DNA of 64,000 nt from JAEXOD01 sp963667875 (lineage in GTDB: Bacteria > Bacteroidota > Ignavibacteria > Ignavibacteriales > Melioribacteraceae): assembly GCA_963667875.2 (NCBI GenBank), contig CAXXGC010000003.1:186001-250000 (forward strand), given 5' to 3'. The notes beneath the pieces were generated by a model. It did no database searches. It saw nothing but the letters and a program-made list of their open reading frames with translations, and was not told the origin of the DNA. The position numbers and the translations under genes were made by a program. Of this stretch, positions 8,817 to 17,904 are shown piece after piece (position 1 is the first letter of the stretch; each line of letters starts with the position of its first letter).

Positions 8817-9665
8817 TTAATCCACTAATAGTAGCGATACAGTTTCGTTAAAACTAACTAATAAACTATCTTTCATTTTAGCAAATAATTCATTGGGTAA
8901 TACAATAGTTTCGTCAACTTTAGGATTTGGTCTCGGAATAAAATCATCACCGGGGAATCCTAATTCTAAAGATCGGGCAGCCACATCGCCAAGATGAACG
9001 GCCGTAACTAATAAATCTAACCTTCCGTTAACAAATCCTGAATGATGAAAAGCAATAGCATTACGTAAAGAAAGCGGAAGTTTCCATTTTGCAGCTAAAA
9101 GCTCACCAGCAAAATCGTGTCCAATACCAATAATTTTTTTTTCGGCATCTAAAACGGTAATTTTATTGTTTTCAGCATATTTAAGTGCTTCTTCATATTC
9201 GGCCGGAAATTGATCAAAAAAAACTAATTTACCAATATCGTGTAAAATCCCGGCAACAAAAAAGTTTTCAAGTTTTGTAATTCCAAGCGCATCACCAATT
9301 AATCTGGCTGCAGTTCCAACTCCAATAGAGTGTGCCCAAAAATCAACGGGACGAAAACTATGAACAATTTTCTTTTTGGAAAACAAATTAATAATAGACA
9401 AAGCCAAAACTATATTTTGAATTTCATTAAAACCTAAATAAAGAATTGCACGCGAAATAGTGTCAATTCGGCCGGAAAAACCGTAAAAAGGCGAATTAAC
9501 TACTTTTAATACTTTAAAAGAAGAAGCTTGATCGGAGGAAATAATTTTGGCCAGATCATCTACAGTTGTACGAGTATTGGAGAGGGCCTCTGAAAGAGAT
9601 GAATATATAGTGGGTAAAGTAGGTAAATTTTCAATCCCATCTTCTATTTTTTCAACTATTGTCAT
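8817..9665 (-). CDS. HDOD domain signalling protein
   Basis: A 282-residue protein whose residues about 12-215 form an HDOD domain (PF08668). The N-terminal LPTLPTIYSSL segment, the LKVVNSPFYGF block and HDIGKL in the degenerate HD motif identify it. HDOD proteins are regulatory relatives of HD-GYP phosphodiesterases and usually act through protein-protein contacts in signalling or cell-cycle circuits. It lies between a 111-residue protein (3-base gap) and the histidine kinase (18-base gap), so the three are one operon. The metal-binding residues are probably incomplete, as is usual for HDOD. Confidence 0.9.
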   Translation of the reverse strand: MTIVEKIEDGIENLPTLPTIYSSLSEALSNTRTTVDDLAKIISSDQASSFKVLKVVNSPFYGFSGRIDTISRAILYLGFNEIQNIVLALSIINLFSKKKIVHSFRPVDFWAHSIGVGTAARLIGDALGITKLENFFVAGILHDIGKLVFFDQFPAEYEEALKYAENNKITVLDAEKKIIGIGHDFAGELLAAKWKLPLSLRNAIAFHHSGFVNGRLDLLVTAVHLGDVAARSLELGFPGDDFIPRPNPKVDETIVLPNELFAKMKDSLLVSFNETVSLLLVD

Positions 9666-9668
9666 AAA

Positions 9669-10004
9669 TTAATTCCCCTTTTCATTTACAATATCATACA
9701 TCAGTTTACTAATAGCCATATTGTAAATATCATTTTCAATTTTGTTGGTTGGTTCCCACAATAATCGGCGTTTTAATCTTTCAATAGCTAATTTTTTTAA
9801 TTCTTCATTTTCTGATTCATCAATAACGTTATCGTTAGCATAATGTACGCTAACAGCACTTATTCCCCAAGTACGAAACAGAGATAAGTGTTTTAAATTA
9901 AATAAAGTTCCGGCAGAAATCAGAACTTGCCCATATTTATTTATAATTGAGTTAGAAAAAACCATCCCTTCTTTTAAATTTTCAATAGGTATATTTTTTA
10001 GCAT
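9669..10004 (-). CDS. Small protein resembling the N-terminal module of HD-GYP proteins
   Basis: A 111-residue protein, first gene of the HDOD/kinase operon. The pattern IENLKEGMVFSNSIINKYGQVLISAGT, then a WGISAVSV segment, resembles the small beta-rich domain found ahead of HD-GYP domains. Residues 75-111 are helical and charged. No catalytic motif is visible. Because an HDOD gene follows after three bases, it may act as the separate sensory or docking half of an HD-GYP-like unit. That role is inference; the family resemblance is moderate. Confidence 0.55.
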   Translation of the reverse strand: MLKNIPIENLKEGMVFSNSIINKYGQVLISAGTLFNLKHLSLFRTWGISAVSVHYANDNVIDESENEELKKLAIERLKRRLLWEPTNKIENDIYNMAISKLMYDIVNEKGN

Positions 10005-10107
10005 TCAATAATCAACATAATTAAAAAAAAGTTTGCCACAATTTAATAATAGGAATTATATATCACAATCAAAATTTGAAATATATTCTATTTATCTTGT
10101 TTTAAAT

Positions 10108-10148
10108 GAAAAAAAAGAGTTGTTTTTTAATAAAAACAACTCTTTTTA
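10108..10148 (-). terminator. Rho-independent terminator of the efflux operon
   Basis: On the minus strand this reads AAAGAGTTG, an AT-rich loop, CAACTC and then a run of eight T. It lies about 35 bases after the last gene of the ABC efflux operon (stop at 10183). The arms are symmetric, with T-rich flanks on both sides, so it could also work in the other direction. Confidence 0.8.
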
Positions 10149-10182
10149 ATCAACAAGAATAATAATTTTTCAAAAAAAATAA

Positions 10183-11349
10183 TTATGCACGTAAAGCATC
10201 AACAATTTTTAATCTGGAAGCTCTAATGGAAGGTAAAAATCCTCCAACAAAACCCATAATAGCAGAAAAAATAATTGACGAAATTACTATTGCGGGCGAT
10301 AAAGCAAAAGAAAACTGAAGTTCGGCAAAGCTGCTGTAATTTAATGTGGAGATAGTGATAAACTGCAAAAATGAAGCTAAAACTAAACCAACCAAACCGC
10401 CAATAATTGCAATTGATAATGATTCCACAAGAAAAGCAGTAAGAATACTTCTTCTTCTAAATCCTAACGAACGTAATGTGCCAATTTCAATTGTACGGTT
10501 TGCTACTGCTGAATACATTGTAATCATAGCACCAATTATCGATCCAAAGCTAAAAATTATAGTAATAAAAGTACCCAAAATGCTTATAAAACTTGAAAGC
10601 ATTTGGCTTTGTTCTTCAAAATATTGTTTTTCGGTTTTAGCTTCAAATTGTTGTAATCTTTTATCGGCACTAAAAGCCTTAACAAAACTATTAAAATCTG
10701 CTTCGTTAGTTAATTTAAGAGAAAGACTTGAGACTGAATTACCTCTGTTAAATGCATTTAATAATTGAGAAGCATCACCCCATAATTCAGAATCAAATCC
10801 GCCGCCACCTGTAGAAAACTTACCTACAACTGTCCAATAACCACCTGCAAATTTAATTCTGTTGCCAATGTTTGCACCAACAAATCCTTTTGCAACACCA
10901 TCACCAACAATTAATTCGCGTACCCCAAATTTAAACATTCTACCTTGGATAATTTTAACCTGCGGCCTGAGGTCAAATACAGCATCCGAAACACCGCGAA
11001 CCATCAAATTGCTAAGTCCGCCATTTTTCTTTGCCAAATTAATAACCACAACAGGTTCACCGGAAATAATTTGCGCTCCATCTTTACGTTTAGCAATGTA
11101 AGGAAGGGTTCTAATAGTGCTTTGAGCATCCACTTCCAAAATACTGCTTATCTCACCATTGGATGCCTTTCGAGTGACAATAACATTATCCGAATTACCG
11201 GTGGCAGTTAAAGTCTTTTGAACTCCATACGCCATCATTAAAACAGCAGCAAAAACAAATACAACAAGGGCAATACCAAAAATGGTTATTCCGGTTGTAA
11301 GTTTTCGTACGGTTAGATTTCTTAAAATATATTTAAATGGTATTTTCAT
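10183..11349 (-). CDS. ABC transporter permease, MacB/FtsX type
   Basis: The start is the ATG at 11349, with GAGGTG just upstream (an in-frame GTG lies at 11355). The 388-residue protein has the MacB/FtsX plan: TM1 at about 18-40, a large periplasmic MacB_PCD-like domain at about 45-240, then three TM helices at about 260-385 in the FtsX domain (RTIEIGTLRSLGFRRRSI loop). It is the second of two different permeases, so the transporter is probably a heterodimer with one ATPase and one adaptor. It likely exports a substrate or lipoprotein from the periplasm; the substrate cannot be told from sequence. Confidence 0.88.
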   Translation of the reverse strand: MKIPFKYILRNLTVRKLTTGITIFGIALVVFVFAAVLMMAYGVQKTLTATGNSDNVIVTRKASNGEISSILEVDAQSTIRTLPYIAKRKDGAQIISGEPVVVINLAKKNGGLSNLMVRGVSDAVFDLRPQVKIIQGRMFKFGVRELIVGDGVAKGFVGANIGNRIKFAGGYWTVVGKFSTGGGGFDSELWGDASQLLNAFNRGNSVSSLSLKLTNEADFNSFVKAFSADKRLQQFEAKTEKQYFEEQSQMLSSFISILGTFITIIFSFGSIIGAMITMYSAVANRTIEIGTLRSLGFRRRSILTAFLVESLSIAIIGGLVGLVLASFLQFITISTLNYSSFAELQFSFALSPAIVISSIIFSAIMGFVGGFLPSIRASRLKIVDALRA

Positions 11350-11359
11350 AATCACCTCA

Positions 11360-12520
11360 TTAACCTATATGACGGAAACCATCAACAATTTTTGTTGTTA
11401 ATGCCCGCTGAATTGGGAAAATTGAAGCGAGAAAACCAACTAAAAATGCAGATGATATAGAAAGAATTAATGTAATAGTTTCAAGTCTAAAAACAGGGAA
11501 AAATGCTTTTGGTATTGCAGCTGCAAAACCTTGAATTATTGGGAAAGTTAATAATAAGCCAACTCCGGCACCAAAAAATGAAATTACCATAGATTCACCC
11601 AAAATTAATCCGGTTAAATGAAAACCGCTAAACCCAAGTGTTTTAAAAATAGCGTATTCTCGTGTTCTTTCCCTGGCCGACATAATCATTGTATTTCCAA
11701 GTACCAGCATAATAATGCCAATAATAATAAATGACATTACATTCATTGAAGTTAAAATAGCACCGCTTGCAGCAATAAAGTTTTGAGCAAATGCTCTTTC
11801 AGTTTCAGTTTTTGTTTCCGCATCGGAATTTTTAAATAATGCATCAATTTTTTCAGAAATAGCAGCCGATTTATTGGGATCTTTTATTTTAATAACATAC
11901 CAACCTACATCGTTAGCCCGTGCCGGTACTTCAACTTCCATCCTTTCATTCAAATATTTCCAATGAAAAAACATTTGAGTAGCATCTGTAGTTTCAAATT
12001 TTGGCTTGTATATACCTCGTACAACAAAATCCCAACGCCCCGGATAAATATCGCCATCAACTGTCATTATATCGCCAAGTTTTATATTATACTGCTTTGC
12101 AATATCAACCCCTAAAACACAAGAATTCCTTTCTTTCTTAAATGTTTCGAGTTCTTCTTTTGTTAATAGAAATTCCGGATATACATCAAACATAGTTTCT
12201 ACGTCAACAGCCATTCTGGGAAAAAACTGTTCCTTATCTATGTATACACCACCAAACCAGTTTTGAAATGTAACAGTTTCAACTCCGTCAATATTTAAAA
12301 TCTTTTCCCTGTAAGCATAGGGAAGCGGGAATATAAAAGATATCGACTGTCTGGTAATTAATCTATTACTTGAAGAAGCTTCAACACCATAATACCAAGC
12401 AGTTACAACGGTCTGCAGCATGTTAAATGCAATAACTGCAATTGCAATACCAATAATAGTTAATAAAGTACGCAACTTATGGCGAAAAGCATTTTTGAAA
12501 ACAATTTTTAATATTTTCAT
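11360..12520 (-). CDS. ABC transporter permease, MacB/FtsX type
   Basis: A 386-residue paralog of the neighbouring permease, with TM1 at about 17-38, a periplasmic domain, and an FtsX domain containing SARERTREYAIFKTLGFSG, the coupling loop seen in MacB proteins. AGGTG precedes the ATG. It lies 8 bases after the ATPase gene and about 10 bases before the second permease, so translation is closely linked. Unlike E. coli MacB, the ATPase is a separate polypeptide, as in LolCDE and many Gram-negative MacB-like exporters of the FCB group. Confidence 0.88.
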   Translation of the reverse strand: MKILKIVFKNAFRHKLRTLLTIIGIAIAVIAFNMLQTVVTAWYYGVEASSSNRLITRQSISFIFPLPYAYREKILNIDGVETVTFQNWFGGVYIDKEQFFPRMAVDVETMFDVYPEFLLTKEELETFKKERNSCVLGVDIAKQYNIKLGDIMTVDGDIYPGRWDFVVRGIYKPKFETTDATQMFFHWKYLNERMEVEVPARANDVGWYVIKIKDPNKSAAISEKIDALFKNSDAETKTETERAFAQNFIAASGAILTSMNVMSFIIIGIIMLVLGNTMIMSARERTREYAIFKTLGFSGFHLTGLILGESMVISFFGAGVGLLLTFPIIQGFAAAIPKAFFPVFRLETITLILSISSAFLVGFLASIFPIQRALTTKIVDGFRHIG

Positions 12521-12528
12521 AATTTCAC

Positions 12529-13200
12529 CTAGTATAAATCCCCTTTATCCAAATGCCTTGTAAGGTGAGCTTTAGCAGCGGCGTTGGAATCGTGGGTAAC
12601 CATAATAATAGTTTTTTTGAATTCAGTATTTAACTGTTCTAATAATGCCAGTACTTCCTGAGCAGAAACTTTATCCAAATCACCGGTTGGTTCATCGGCA
12701 ACAATAATTATTGGATCGGTAACAATTGCTCGGGCAATTGCAACTCTTTGTTCCTGACCGCCCGAAAGTTGTTTTGGATAATGGTACATTCTATCGCCCA
12801 AATTTACAAGATTTAAAGCCAATTCAACATGTTTTTTCCTTTCTGCTTTTGAAAGTTTTGTTAAAAGTAATGGAAGTTCAACATTTTCATAAGCTGTTAA
12901 TACCGGAATTAAATTGTAAAACTGAAAAATAAAACCGATATTATGTGAACGCCACTTTGCAAGTTCCGATTCGTTATATTTTGCTATATCATTACCGGAA
13001 ATTGTAATACTTCCTTTTGAAGGTCTATCAATACCTGCAATAAGGTTTAATAAAGTGGTTTTGCCGGAACCGGAAGGTCCCATAAGAGCCAAAAAATCAC
13101 CCTCGTTTACTTCAATATTAATATTGTTCAACACGGGAACTTCAAAACTATCCCGCCAATACGATTTTGAAACATCTTCTACTTTAATTAATGCGGACAT
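12529..13200 (-). CDS. ABC transporter ATP-binding protein, MacB/LolD type
   Basis: A 223-residue ATPase with every expected motif: Walker A GPSGSGKTTLL, Q-loop FQFYNL, signature LSGGQEQRVAIARAI (Q in place of the more usual Q/R pair, within family range), Walker B IIVADEPTGDLD and the H-loop VTHD. The length and the EPTGDLD motif fit the LolD/MacB-N family, which powers tripartite or lipoprotein exporters by mechanotransmission. It sits between the adaptor gene (14 bases) and the two permeases, completing a four-gene efflux operon. Confidence 0.93.
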   Translation of the reverse strand: MSALIKVEDVSKSYWRDSFEVPVLNNINIEVNEGDFLALMGPSGSGKTTLLNLIAGIDRPSKGSITISGNDIAKYNESELAKWRSHNIGFIFQFYNLIPVLTAYENVELPLLLTKLSKAERKKHVELALNLVNLGDRMYHYPKQLSGGQEQRVAIARAIVTDPIIIVADEPTGDLDKVSAQEVLALLEQLNTEFKKTIIMVTHDSNAAAKAHLTRHLDKGDLY

Positions 13201-13214
13201 CTAATCTCCCTTGA

Positions 13215-14405
13215 TTAAAATTTAACTTTTGTTTTTTCTTTAATTAAATCCGTTAATTTGTCAATTATCTGATCGCCGTTATTTAGTCCTGAAACCACTT
13301 CATAATAATTGCCAAACTGTCTGCCTATTGTAATAATATTTTGATGAGCAATGTTGCTTTTAATTGTAAATACTACTTTTCTGTTTCCAATTTCTCTAAC
13401 GGCTGATAAAGGAACAAGTAATATTTGTTTTTCATCCTGCTCTGATTTGTTTTTCTCTTCAAGCAGGAAATTTACTTTTGCGCTCATTTCAGGTAATACT
13501 TTTTTGTCATAATTTACAAAACCAACTTTAACTAATACAGTTGCTTTTGATCTATCTGCAGTTGGAACTATTTTTGCAACATAACCTGTATATTTATGAT
13601 CAGGGTATGCGTCAAGAATAATATCACAATTTTGATTTAAAAGTATTTTTTGAATATTTGACTCCGATACATCAGCTTCAACCTGAAGTGAAGTCATATC
13701 GGCAATTGTAACAACTGCCGATTTTGAAGTAGCACTTCCTGAAAGAGGTGATACCATTTCGCCAATATCGGCATTTTTTGTTAATACTGTACCATTAAAT
13801 GGTGCCCGGATTAACATATTTTCCAAATTAACTTCCGCGGCTTTTATAGATGCGTTTGCCAAATCTATATTAGCTAAAGCTTTTTCGTATCTTGCTTGTG
13901 CCGATTCTACAATCTCTTCAGTTGTTGAACCGCTTTTTAATAATAGTTGCTGACGGTTTAAGTTCTTTTCCGCATCCTTTAATTCAGCTTGATACAATTT
14001 TAACGTAGCTTGAGCCTGTAATAATTGAGCTTTAATATCATCATCTTCAAGGCGGGCAATAATTTGATCTTTTTTTACTTCATCGCCTTCAACAACACCA
14101 AGGAATAATAATCTTCCTGTTCCTTTTGATGCAACCGAAGCTTGTCGTTGCGCAACAATATAACCGCTTGCAGTTAATACTGCGTTATTATCCGAAGCAA
14201 AACTTAAACTTACTTCGTATGTTTCCACTTGAATTGAATTATCAATAAGTTTGGGGTACAATAAATAAGCTGCAACTAAAATTATGCAGAATACAACTGT
14301 TAAAATAATGTTTTTAATTAGTTTTTTGCTAGCAGGGGATTTCTCTTTTTTTTCCTCACTACGGTTGATTCGTAATGCAGATAAATCCGGTTTTTCAGAA
14401 TTCAT
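13215..14405 (-). CDS. Periplasmic adaptor (MacA/HlyD-type membrane fusion protein)
   Basis: A 396-residue adaptor. Residues 1-28 are cytoplasmic and basic, about 29-50 are the membrane anchor, followed by the barrel-sandwich half-motif ASKGTGRLLFLGVVEGDEVKKDQIIARLE, a coiled-coil hairpin at about 120-200, the second half-motif (IRAPFNGTVLTKNADIGEMV) and beta-barrel domains to the C-terminus. This is the usual MFP layout for MacAB-type pumps. It is the first gene of the operon. An outer-membrane TolC-like partner is not encoded here and must come from elsewhere. Substrate is unknown. Confidence 0.9.
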   Translation of the reverse strand: MNSEKPDLSALRINRSEEKKEKSPASKKLIKNIILTVVFCIILVAAYLLYPKLIDNSIQVETYEVSLSFASDNNAVLTASGYIVAQRQASVASKGTGRLLFLGVVEGDEVKKDQIIARLEDDDIKAQLLQAQATLKLYQAELKDAEKNLNRQQLLLKSGSTTEEIVESAQARYEKALANIDLANASIKAAEVNLENMLIRAPFNGTVLTKNADIGEMVSPLSGSATSKSAVVTIADMTSLQVEADVSESNIQKILLNQNCDIILDAYPDHKYTGYVAKIVPTADRSKATVLVKVGFVNYDKKVLPEMSAKVNFLLEEKNKSEQDEKQILLVPLSAVREIGNRKVVFTIKSNIAHQNIITIGRQFGNYYEVVSGLNNGDQIIDKLTDLIKEKTKVKF

Positions 14406-14556
14406 AAATAGTTTCCGTATTTTTTAATAAAAATTATATAGTTTTTTTATGATTATTATAACTAAAAGGTGATATAAATAGTTTTCAAAAACATAAAATT
14501 TTATGCACAACGGATTTTAGACGATTAATAATCTAATTTGTTCAAAATAAAGCGTA

Positions 14557-14585
14557 AATATAGTAAACAGATGTACACTTGTCAA
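14557..14585 (-). promoter_or_regulatory. Consensus-like sigma-70 promoter of the efflux operon
   Basis: On the minus strand TTGACA (14580-14585) is followed by exactly 17 bases and TATATT (14557-14562). The predicted leader before the adaptor start at 14405 is about 145 bases. It is the best match to the standard -35/-10 consensus in this window. A second, weaker pair (TTGACA-17-TATTTT at 14696-14724) lies upstream on the same strand. Confidence 0.65.
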
Positions 14586-14668
14586 GCCTAATTGAATAAT
14601 TTTGGTTAATTATTCAATTTTCTTAAAATTTTTCTTTAGATAAATAGTTTATGATTTTTTTTTGAATT

Positions 14669-14764
14669 AGATTTATTTTTGTAATTATCGAATCAAAAAT
14701 AATGAATAAGTTTTAGTTTGTCAAATTTATTTTTATAATTGTCGAATTAAAAATATTGAAATAA
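14669..14764. repeat. Imperfect direct repeat in the 14.4-14.8 kb spacer
   Basis: Two copies of about 42 bases (14669-14711 and 14723-14764) share TTTATTTTTRTAATTRTCGAATYAAAAAT, given here only as the pattern of its blocks: TTTATTTTT, TAATT, TCGAAT, AAAAAT. They lie between the divergent efflux operon and the small gene at 14835, so they could be regulator-binding repeats. The sequence is very AT-rich and chance similarity is possible. Confidence 0.4.
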
Positions 14765-14834
14765 TTACTATTTGCAAGCATTTAAAAATATTGTTATTTT
14801 TAATTTAGTAAAACATTTAAAAGAAAATAATAAA

Positions 14835-15122
14835 ATGAAAATATTAGCTTTAGAAAAAGAAATATTAAATTATTCAGGTTCCGATTATTCCAACATACTT
14901 GCTGACGAAGCTAAAACGGTGTGGGATTTACAAAAACAAAATATTATAAGGGAAATTTACTTTAGAGCAGATGTAAAATGTGCTGTTATTGTATTGGAAT
15001 GTGACAATGTTGAACACGCTGATGAGATATTAAATAATTTACCATTAGTAAAAAAAGGAATTATTGAGTTCGATATCATCCCTTTGATGGCTTACAATGG
15101 TTACGAAAGGTTATTTAAATAA
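14835..15122 (+). CDS. Small alpha/beta (dimeric barrel-like) protein
   Basis: The ATG at 14835 is preferred over a TTG at 14772, because the intervening 21 codons read as non-coding AT-rich sequence. The 95-residue product has alternating strand and helix with the segments KTVWDLQKQNIIREIYFRADVKCAVIVLEC and ILNNLPLVKKGIIEFDIIPL shown here by their ends (KTVWDL to VLEC). This resembles muconolactone-isomerase-like or other dimeric alpha/beta-barrel proteins. A catalytic role is not evident. It is monocistronic, facing the convergent envelope operon eight bases away. Confidence 0.6.
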   Translation: MKILALEKEILNYSGSDYSNILADEAKTVWDLQKQNIIREIYFRADVKCAVIVLECDNVEHADEILNNLPLVKKGIIEFDIIPLMAYNGYERLFK

Positions 15123-15129
15123 GGCAATA

Positions 15130-16662
15130 TTAATATAAATTTGTCATCATACGCAGCTGAACACCTCTAAACTCGGGTTCATATCGGCAAACACCGCCAA
15201 TGCAAATATTGCCGGCTTGTTTTGAACCGGCCAACAAACTAATATCCGTATGTTCGCCAATTTTGTATCCAAACTGAACAAATCCCCATAATTTACGTAC
15301 AGTATAATTCGATTTAGGTTCTGATGTTTTCATTTCAATAACAGTAGAAATGGAAAATTTTGGGGAACGGAGGTATTCAACCAATAATAAATCGGAATAA
15401 TATTTTTCAAAAGTAGTCTGATTTTTTGTGAATTGATGTTCAACTATTACTTTTATTGAATTTATGTCATCCAAATAAATTTTGTTTTCAATAACGGGAG
15501 TAAAATTATTTGTGTTGGAACTGCTTTCAAGTGTGTAACTGAATGCAATAGTGGAGGCAATTATTTCGTTCCATTTATAAAAAAATTGTGAATAATATTC
15601 CTCGTAATTTTTAGTTGCAGGAATATTAGTATTATTTGACCTTTGGAAATATGAATTTTTTGACAATGAATTAGTTCTACTATAACATAAATTTAAATTT
15701 GCATTTTCCAAAGGTGCATAATTTGCGTCAATTTGGAATCCCGATTCGTTGTTTTGATCTAAAGTGGATGGGTGGCGGTTTAATAAAATATATGTATAAT
15801 CTTTACGAACAGAAGGCGGAGTATTATAAATAATAGAATTGTCGGATGAGGCAAACTTAAAATTATCGTAATATTTATATTCGCCGGAAATTGAAAAATT
15901 ATCATAAAAGAAATTTAAACTTGAATATAAACCTTTTCCGGCAATATCTTCTTTATTATCAAAATCAGTAGTTTGAATGTCTTTATTCTTTTTTACGCCA
16001 AACTCGCCAAAAAAATCAAAATTCCATATTGAAGGGGATACGCGAGCAGAAATCATTTCGGTACGCGATAAAAAATCATCTTTTGGTAAATTAACAGCAT
16101 AAGTAGCGCCAAATCTAACAAAATCGGCCAATTTATATTCCAAATCTACAGCGTGTAAAATATCTTCCCGTTTTTGATTAAGATTTTCGGCCGAACCTGA
16201 TAATGCGGTTATTGAAAGGTCGTTATAATTACCTTTAATCATTAACCCCATTAAATTATTATCTATTCTTAAATCGCGGTTTTCGTAACTTTTTAGTACC
16301 ATTCCTCGTCCGAACATTACATAATAGTTTCCAGCAGTAAAAGAAAACCTCTCGTTTTTATCGCCTAAATCAATATTAATATATTTAAATGCAATATCGG
16401 AACTGATTTTTTTGTTTCTATTAACATTAGGATTTGGGTCGTTTGGCTGGAACGATTCATATCGAATTCCGGCAGAAAAAATATCATATTTATAATTAAG
16501 ATCAAGCCAATTTTCAAAAATTTCGGTTTTATTATCAATATCAAACGAATATTTTAACTGATTGGAAATACTTAATCCCGCCGGAAGTATGTATTCGTCT
16601 TGGGCTGATATGTTTGAAATAAAAAAAGCAGGGAAGAGAACCAGAATTAATAATTTTTTCAT
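15130..16662 (-). CDS. Outer-membrane beta-barrel protein (DUF6029-like)
   Basis: A 510-residue protein with a signal peptide (cleavage after about residue 20, ISAQ-DE). The rest is a long series of amphipathic strands with aromatic ends and a final segment ending in MMTNLY, typical of an outer-membrane barrel. The GNYYVMFGRGMVLKSYENRDLRIDN stretch (about residues 100-130) is characteristic of the DUF6029 group. It is the last gene of a four-gene operon with an Omp28-like lipoprotein, a T9SS-tailed protein and a TlpA-like oxidoreductase, 5 bases after the latter. The transported substrate, if any, is unknown. Confidence 0.8.
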   Translation of the reverse strand: MKKLLILVLFPAFFISNISAQDEYILPAGLSISNQLKYSFDIDNKTEIFENWLDLNYKYDIFSAGIRYESFQPNDPNPNVNRNKKISSDIAFKYINIDLGDKNERFSFTAGNYYVMFGRGMVLKSYENRDLRIDNNLMGLMIKGNYNDLSITALSGSAENLNQKREDILHAVDLEYKLADFVRFGATYAVNLPKDDFLSRTEMISARVSPSIWNFDFFGEFGVKKNKDIQTTDFDNKEDIAGKGLYSSLNFFYDNFSISGEYKYYDNFKFASSDNSIIYNTPPSVRKDYTYILLNRHPSTLDQNNESGFQIDANYAPLENANLNLCYSRTNSLSKNSYFQRSNNTNIPATKNYEEYYSQFFYKWNEIIASTIAFSYTLESSSNTNNFTPVIENKIYLDDINSIKVIVEHQFTKNQTTFEKYYSDLLLVEYLRSPKFSISTVIEMKTSEPKSNYTVRKLWGFVQFGYKIGEHTDISLLAGSKQAGNICIGGVCRYEPEFRGVQLRMMTNLY

Positions 16663-16667
16663 AAGTA

Positions 16668-17171
16668 TTATGGTTTTATAAGTTCAATCAATTTTTCTTT
16701 TACTTTAAGTTCGTCACCTTTTTTGAAGCCCATATGATTATAAACAATCTGTCCTGATTTATCCAGAATAAAAGTATATGGTACTGTTTGAACAGAATAT
16801 TTACGGGCAACATCTTTATTTGGATCAAAAAGGGTTAAAAAATTAAAATTATTACTTTTTACATAAGGTTTAACTTTTGCTATACTCTTTTCATCATCAA
16901 TTGAAATGGCAATAAAAGTTATGTTGTCGTTATTTAAATCAGTTTGAATTTTTTTATATTCTTTTAGTTCATCTAAACATGGATTACACCATGTTGCCCA
17001 AAAACTAATAACAATTGGTCCTTTATGGAGGAGTTCAATTAACTCAATTTTTCTACCGTTTATATCATCCAAAATAAAATTAGGCGAATTTTTTAATTCC
17101 TTATTTTGGGGATAAATAACAGCATAAGATAAAAATAAAAAGAACAAAAATAATTTAGTATAATTTTTCAT
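16668..17171 (-). CDS. TlpA/ResA-like thiol-disulfide oxidoreductase
   Basis: A 167-residue exported thioredoxin-fold protein with a signal peptide at 1-21 (ending IYPQN). The redox motif is WATWCNPC (C62, C65), and the cis-proline loop is TVPYTFILDKSG. It belongs to the AhpC-TSA/Redoxin TlpA group, which reduces or oxidises disulfides in the periplasm. Its ATG directly abuts the stop codon of the preceding gene. Its neighbours include a lipoprotein with a CAPC motif, so the operon carries two thiol-active proteins and probably serves disulfide handling of envelope proteins. Confidence 0.9.
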   Translation of the reverse strand: MKNYTKLFLFFLFLSYAVIYPQNKELKNSPNFILDDINGRKIELIELLHKGPIVISFWATWCNPCLDELKEYKKIQTDLNNDNITFIAISIDDEKSIAKVKPYVKSNNFNFLTLFDPNKDVARKYSVQTVPYTFILDKSGQIVYNHMGFKKGDELKVKEKLIELIKP

Positions 17172-17894
17172 CTATTTTTCCAGGATCATTTTTTTTGTAA
17201 TAAATTTATTGTTTTGCGAAAGTTTATAATAATAAATACCTGATGATAAATTATTATTAATAAAACTTACGGTATAAGTACCTGCGTTTTGATAACTGTT
17301 TACAAAAGAATTTATTTTATTACCTAGTATATCAAAAATTTCAAGAGTAACAAAACCGCATTCGGATAATTGATAATAAATATTTGTTGACGGATTAAAC
17401 GGATTAGGATAATTTTGGTACAATTTAAATGAATTAGGAATATTATTTTCGTTTTCAACAGCAACAACTTCGACTGTTGTTTTAACATTAAAATCTAAAC
17501 TTTCCAAAGGATTGCTTAAATTACCTATAGTCAGTTTAAGGTTGGAAACTCCATAATTAACAACAGGAAAAACATGGACAGAAATATTACGAATTTCCTG
17601 TGGATTAAGCGGGTTTTCGTTAAACTGTGTTGTATTTACACTATCCAAAAAAGGAGCAAAACAAAATGCAAAACATAAAGATGCAGACCAATCCGCCGGC
17701 ATTCCTAAATTTTGTTTTTTAACATAAATATTTAAGGGTAAACTGCTGATGTTTTTTACTTGAAAGTCGTAAACAACTTCACTATTTAAAGTTACTACCT
17801 GTGATAATTCGGATGGAATTACGGTGAAACTTTGGGAATATATGCTGCCTGCACATATAAATATTACAAATAAAAGTAAAATTTTTGTTTTCAT
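17172..17894 (-). CDS. T9SS-sorted secreted protein with Ig-like domain
   Basis: The start is the ATG at 17894 (240 residues): this places a clean signal peptide (MKTKILLLFVIFICAGS) at the N-terminus and leaves ten bases after the upstream stop. A longer reading from 18026 would overlap the lipoprotein gene. Residues about 22-150 form an Ig-like beta domain containing a CFAFCFAPF segment with two cysteines. Residues about 160-240 are the T9SS type A sorting domain (YQNYPNPFNPSTN, then LEIFDILGNK and SGIYYYKL). It should be exported across the outer membrane. The exact role is unknown. Confidence 0.82.
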   Translation of the reverse strand: MKTKILLLFVIFICAGSIYSQSFTVIPSELSQVVTLNSEVVYDFQVKNISSLPLNIYVKKQNLGMPADWSASLCFAFCFAPFLDSVNTTQFNENPLNPQEIRNISVHVFPVVNYGVSNLKLTIGNLSNPLESLDFNVKTTVEVVAVENENNIPNSFKLYQNYPNPFNPSTNIYYQLSECGFVTLEIFDILGNKINSFVNSYQNAGTYTVSFINNNLSSGIYYYKLSQNNKFITKKMILEK

Positions 17895-17904
17895 AAAATA
17901 TCTG

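Noticed and set aside
10346..11211. Plus-strand open frames opposite the efflux permease
   Set aside because: They are antisense shadows of a well-supported membrane protein and have no homologous pattern or ribosome-binding site.
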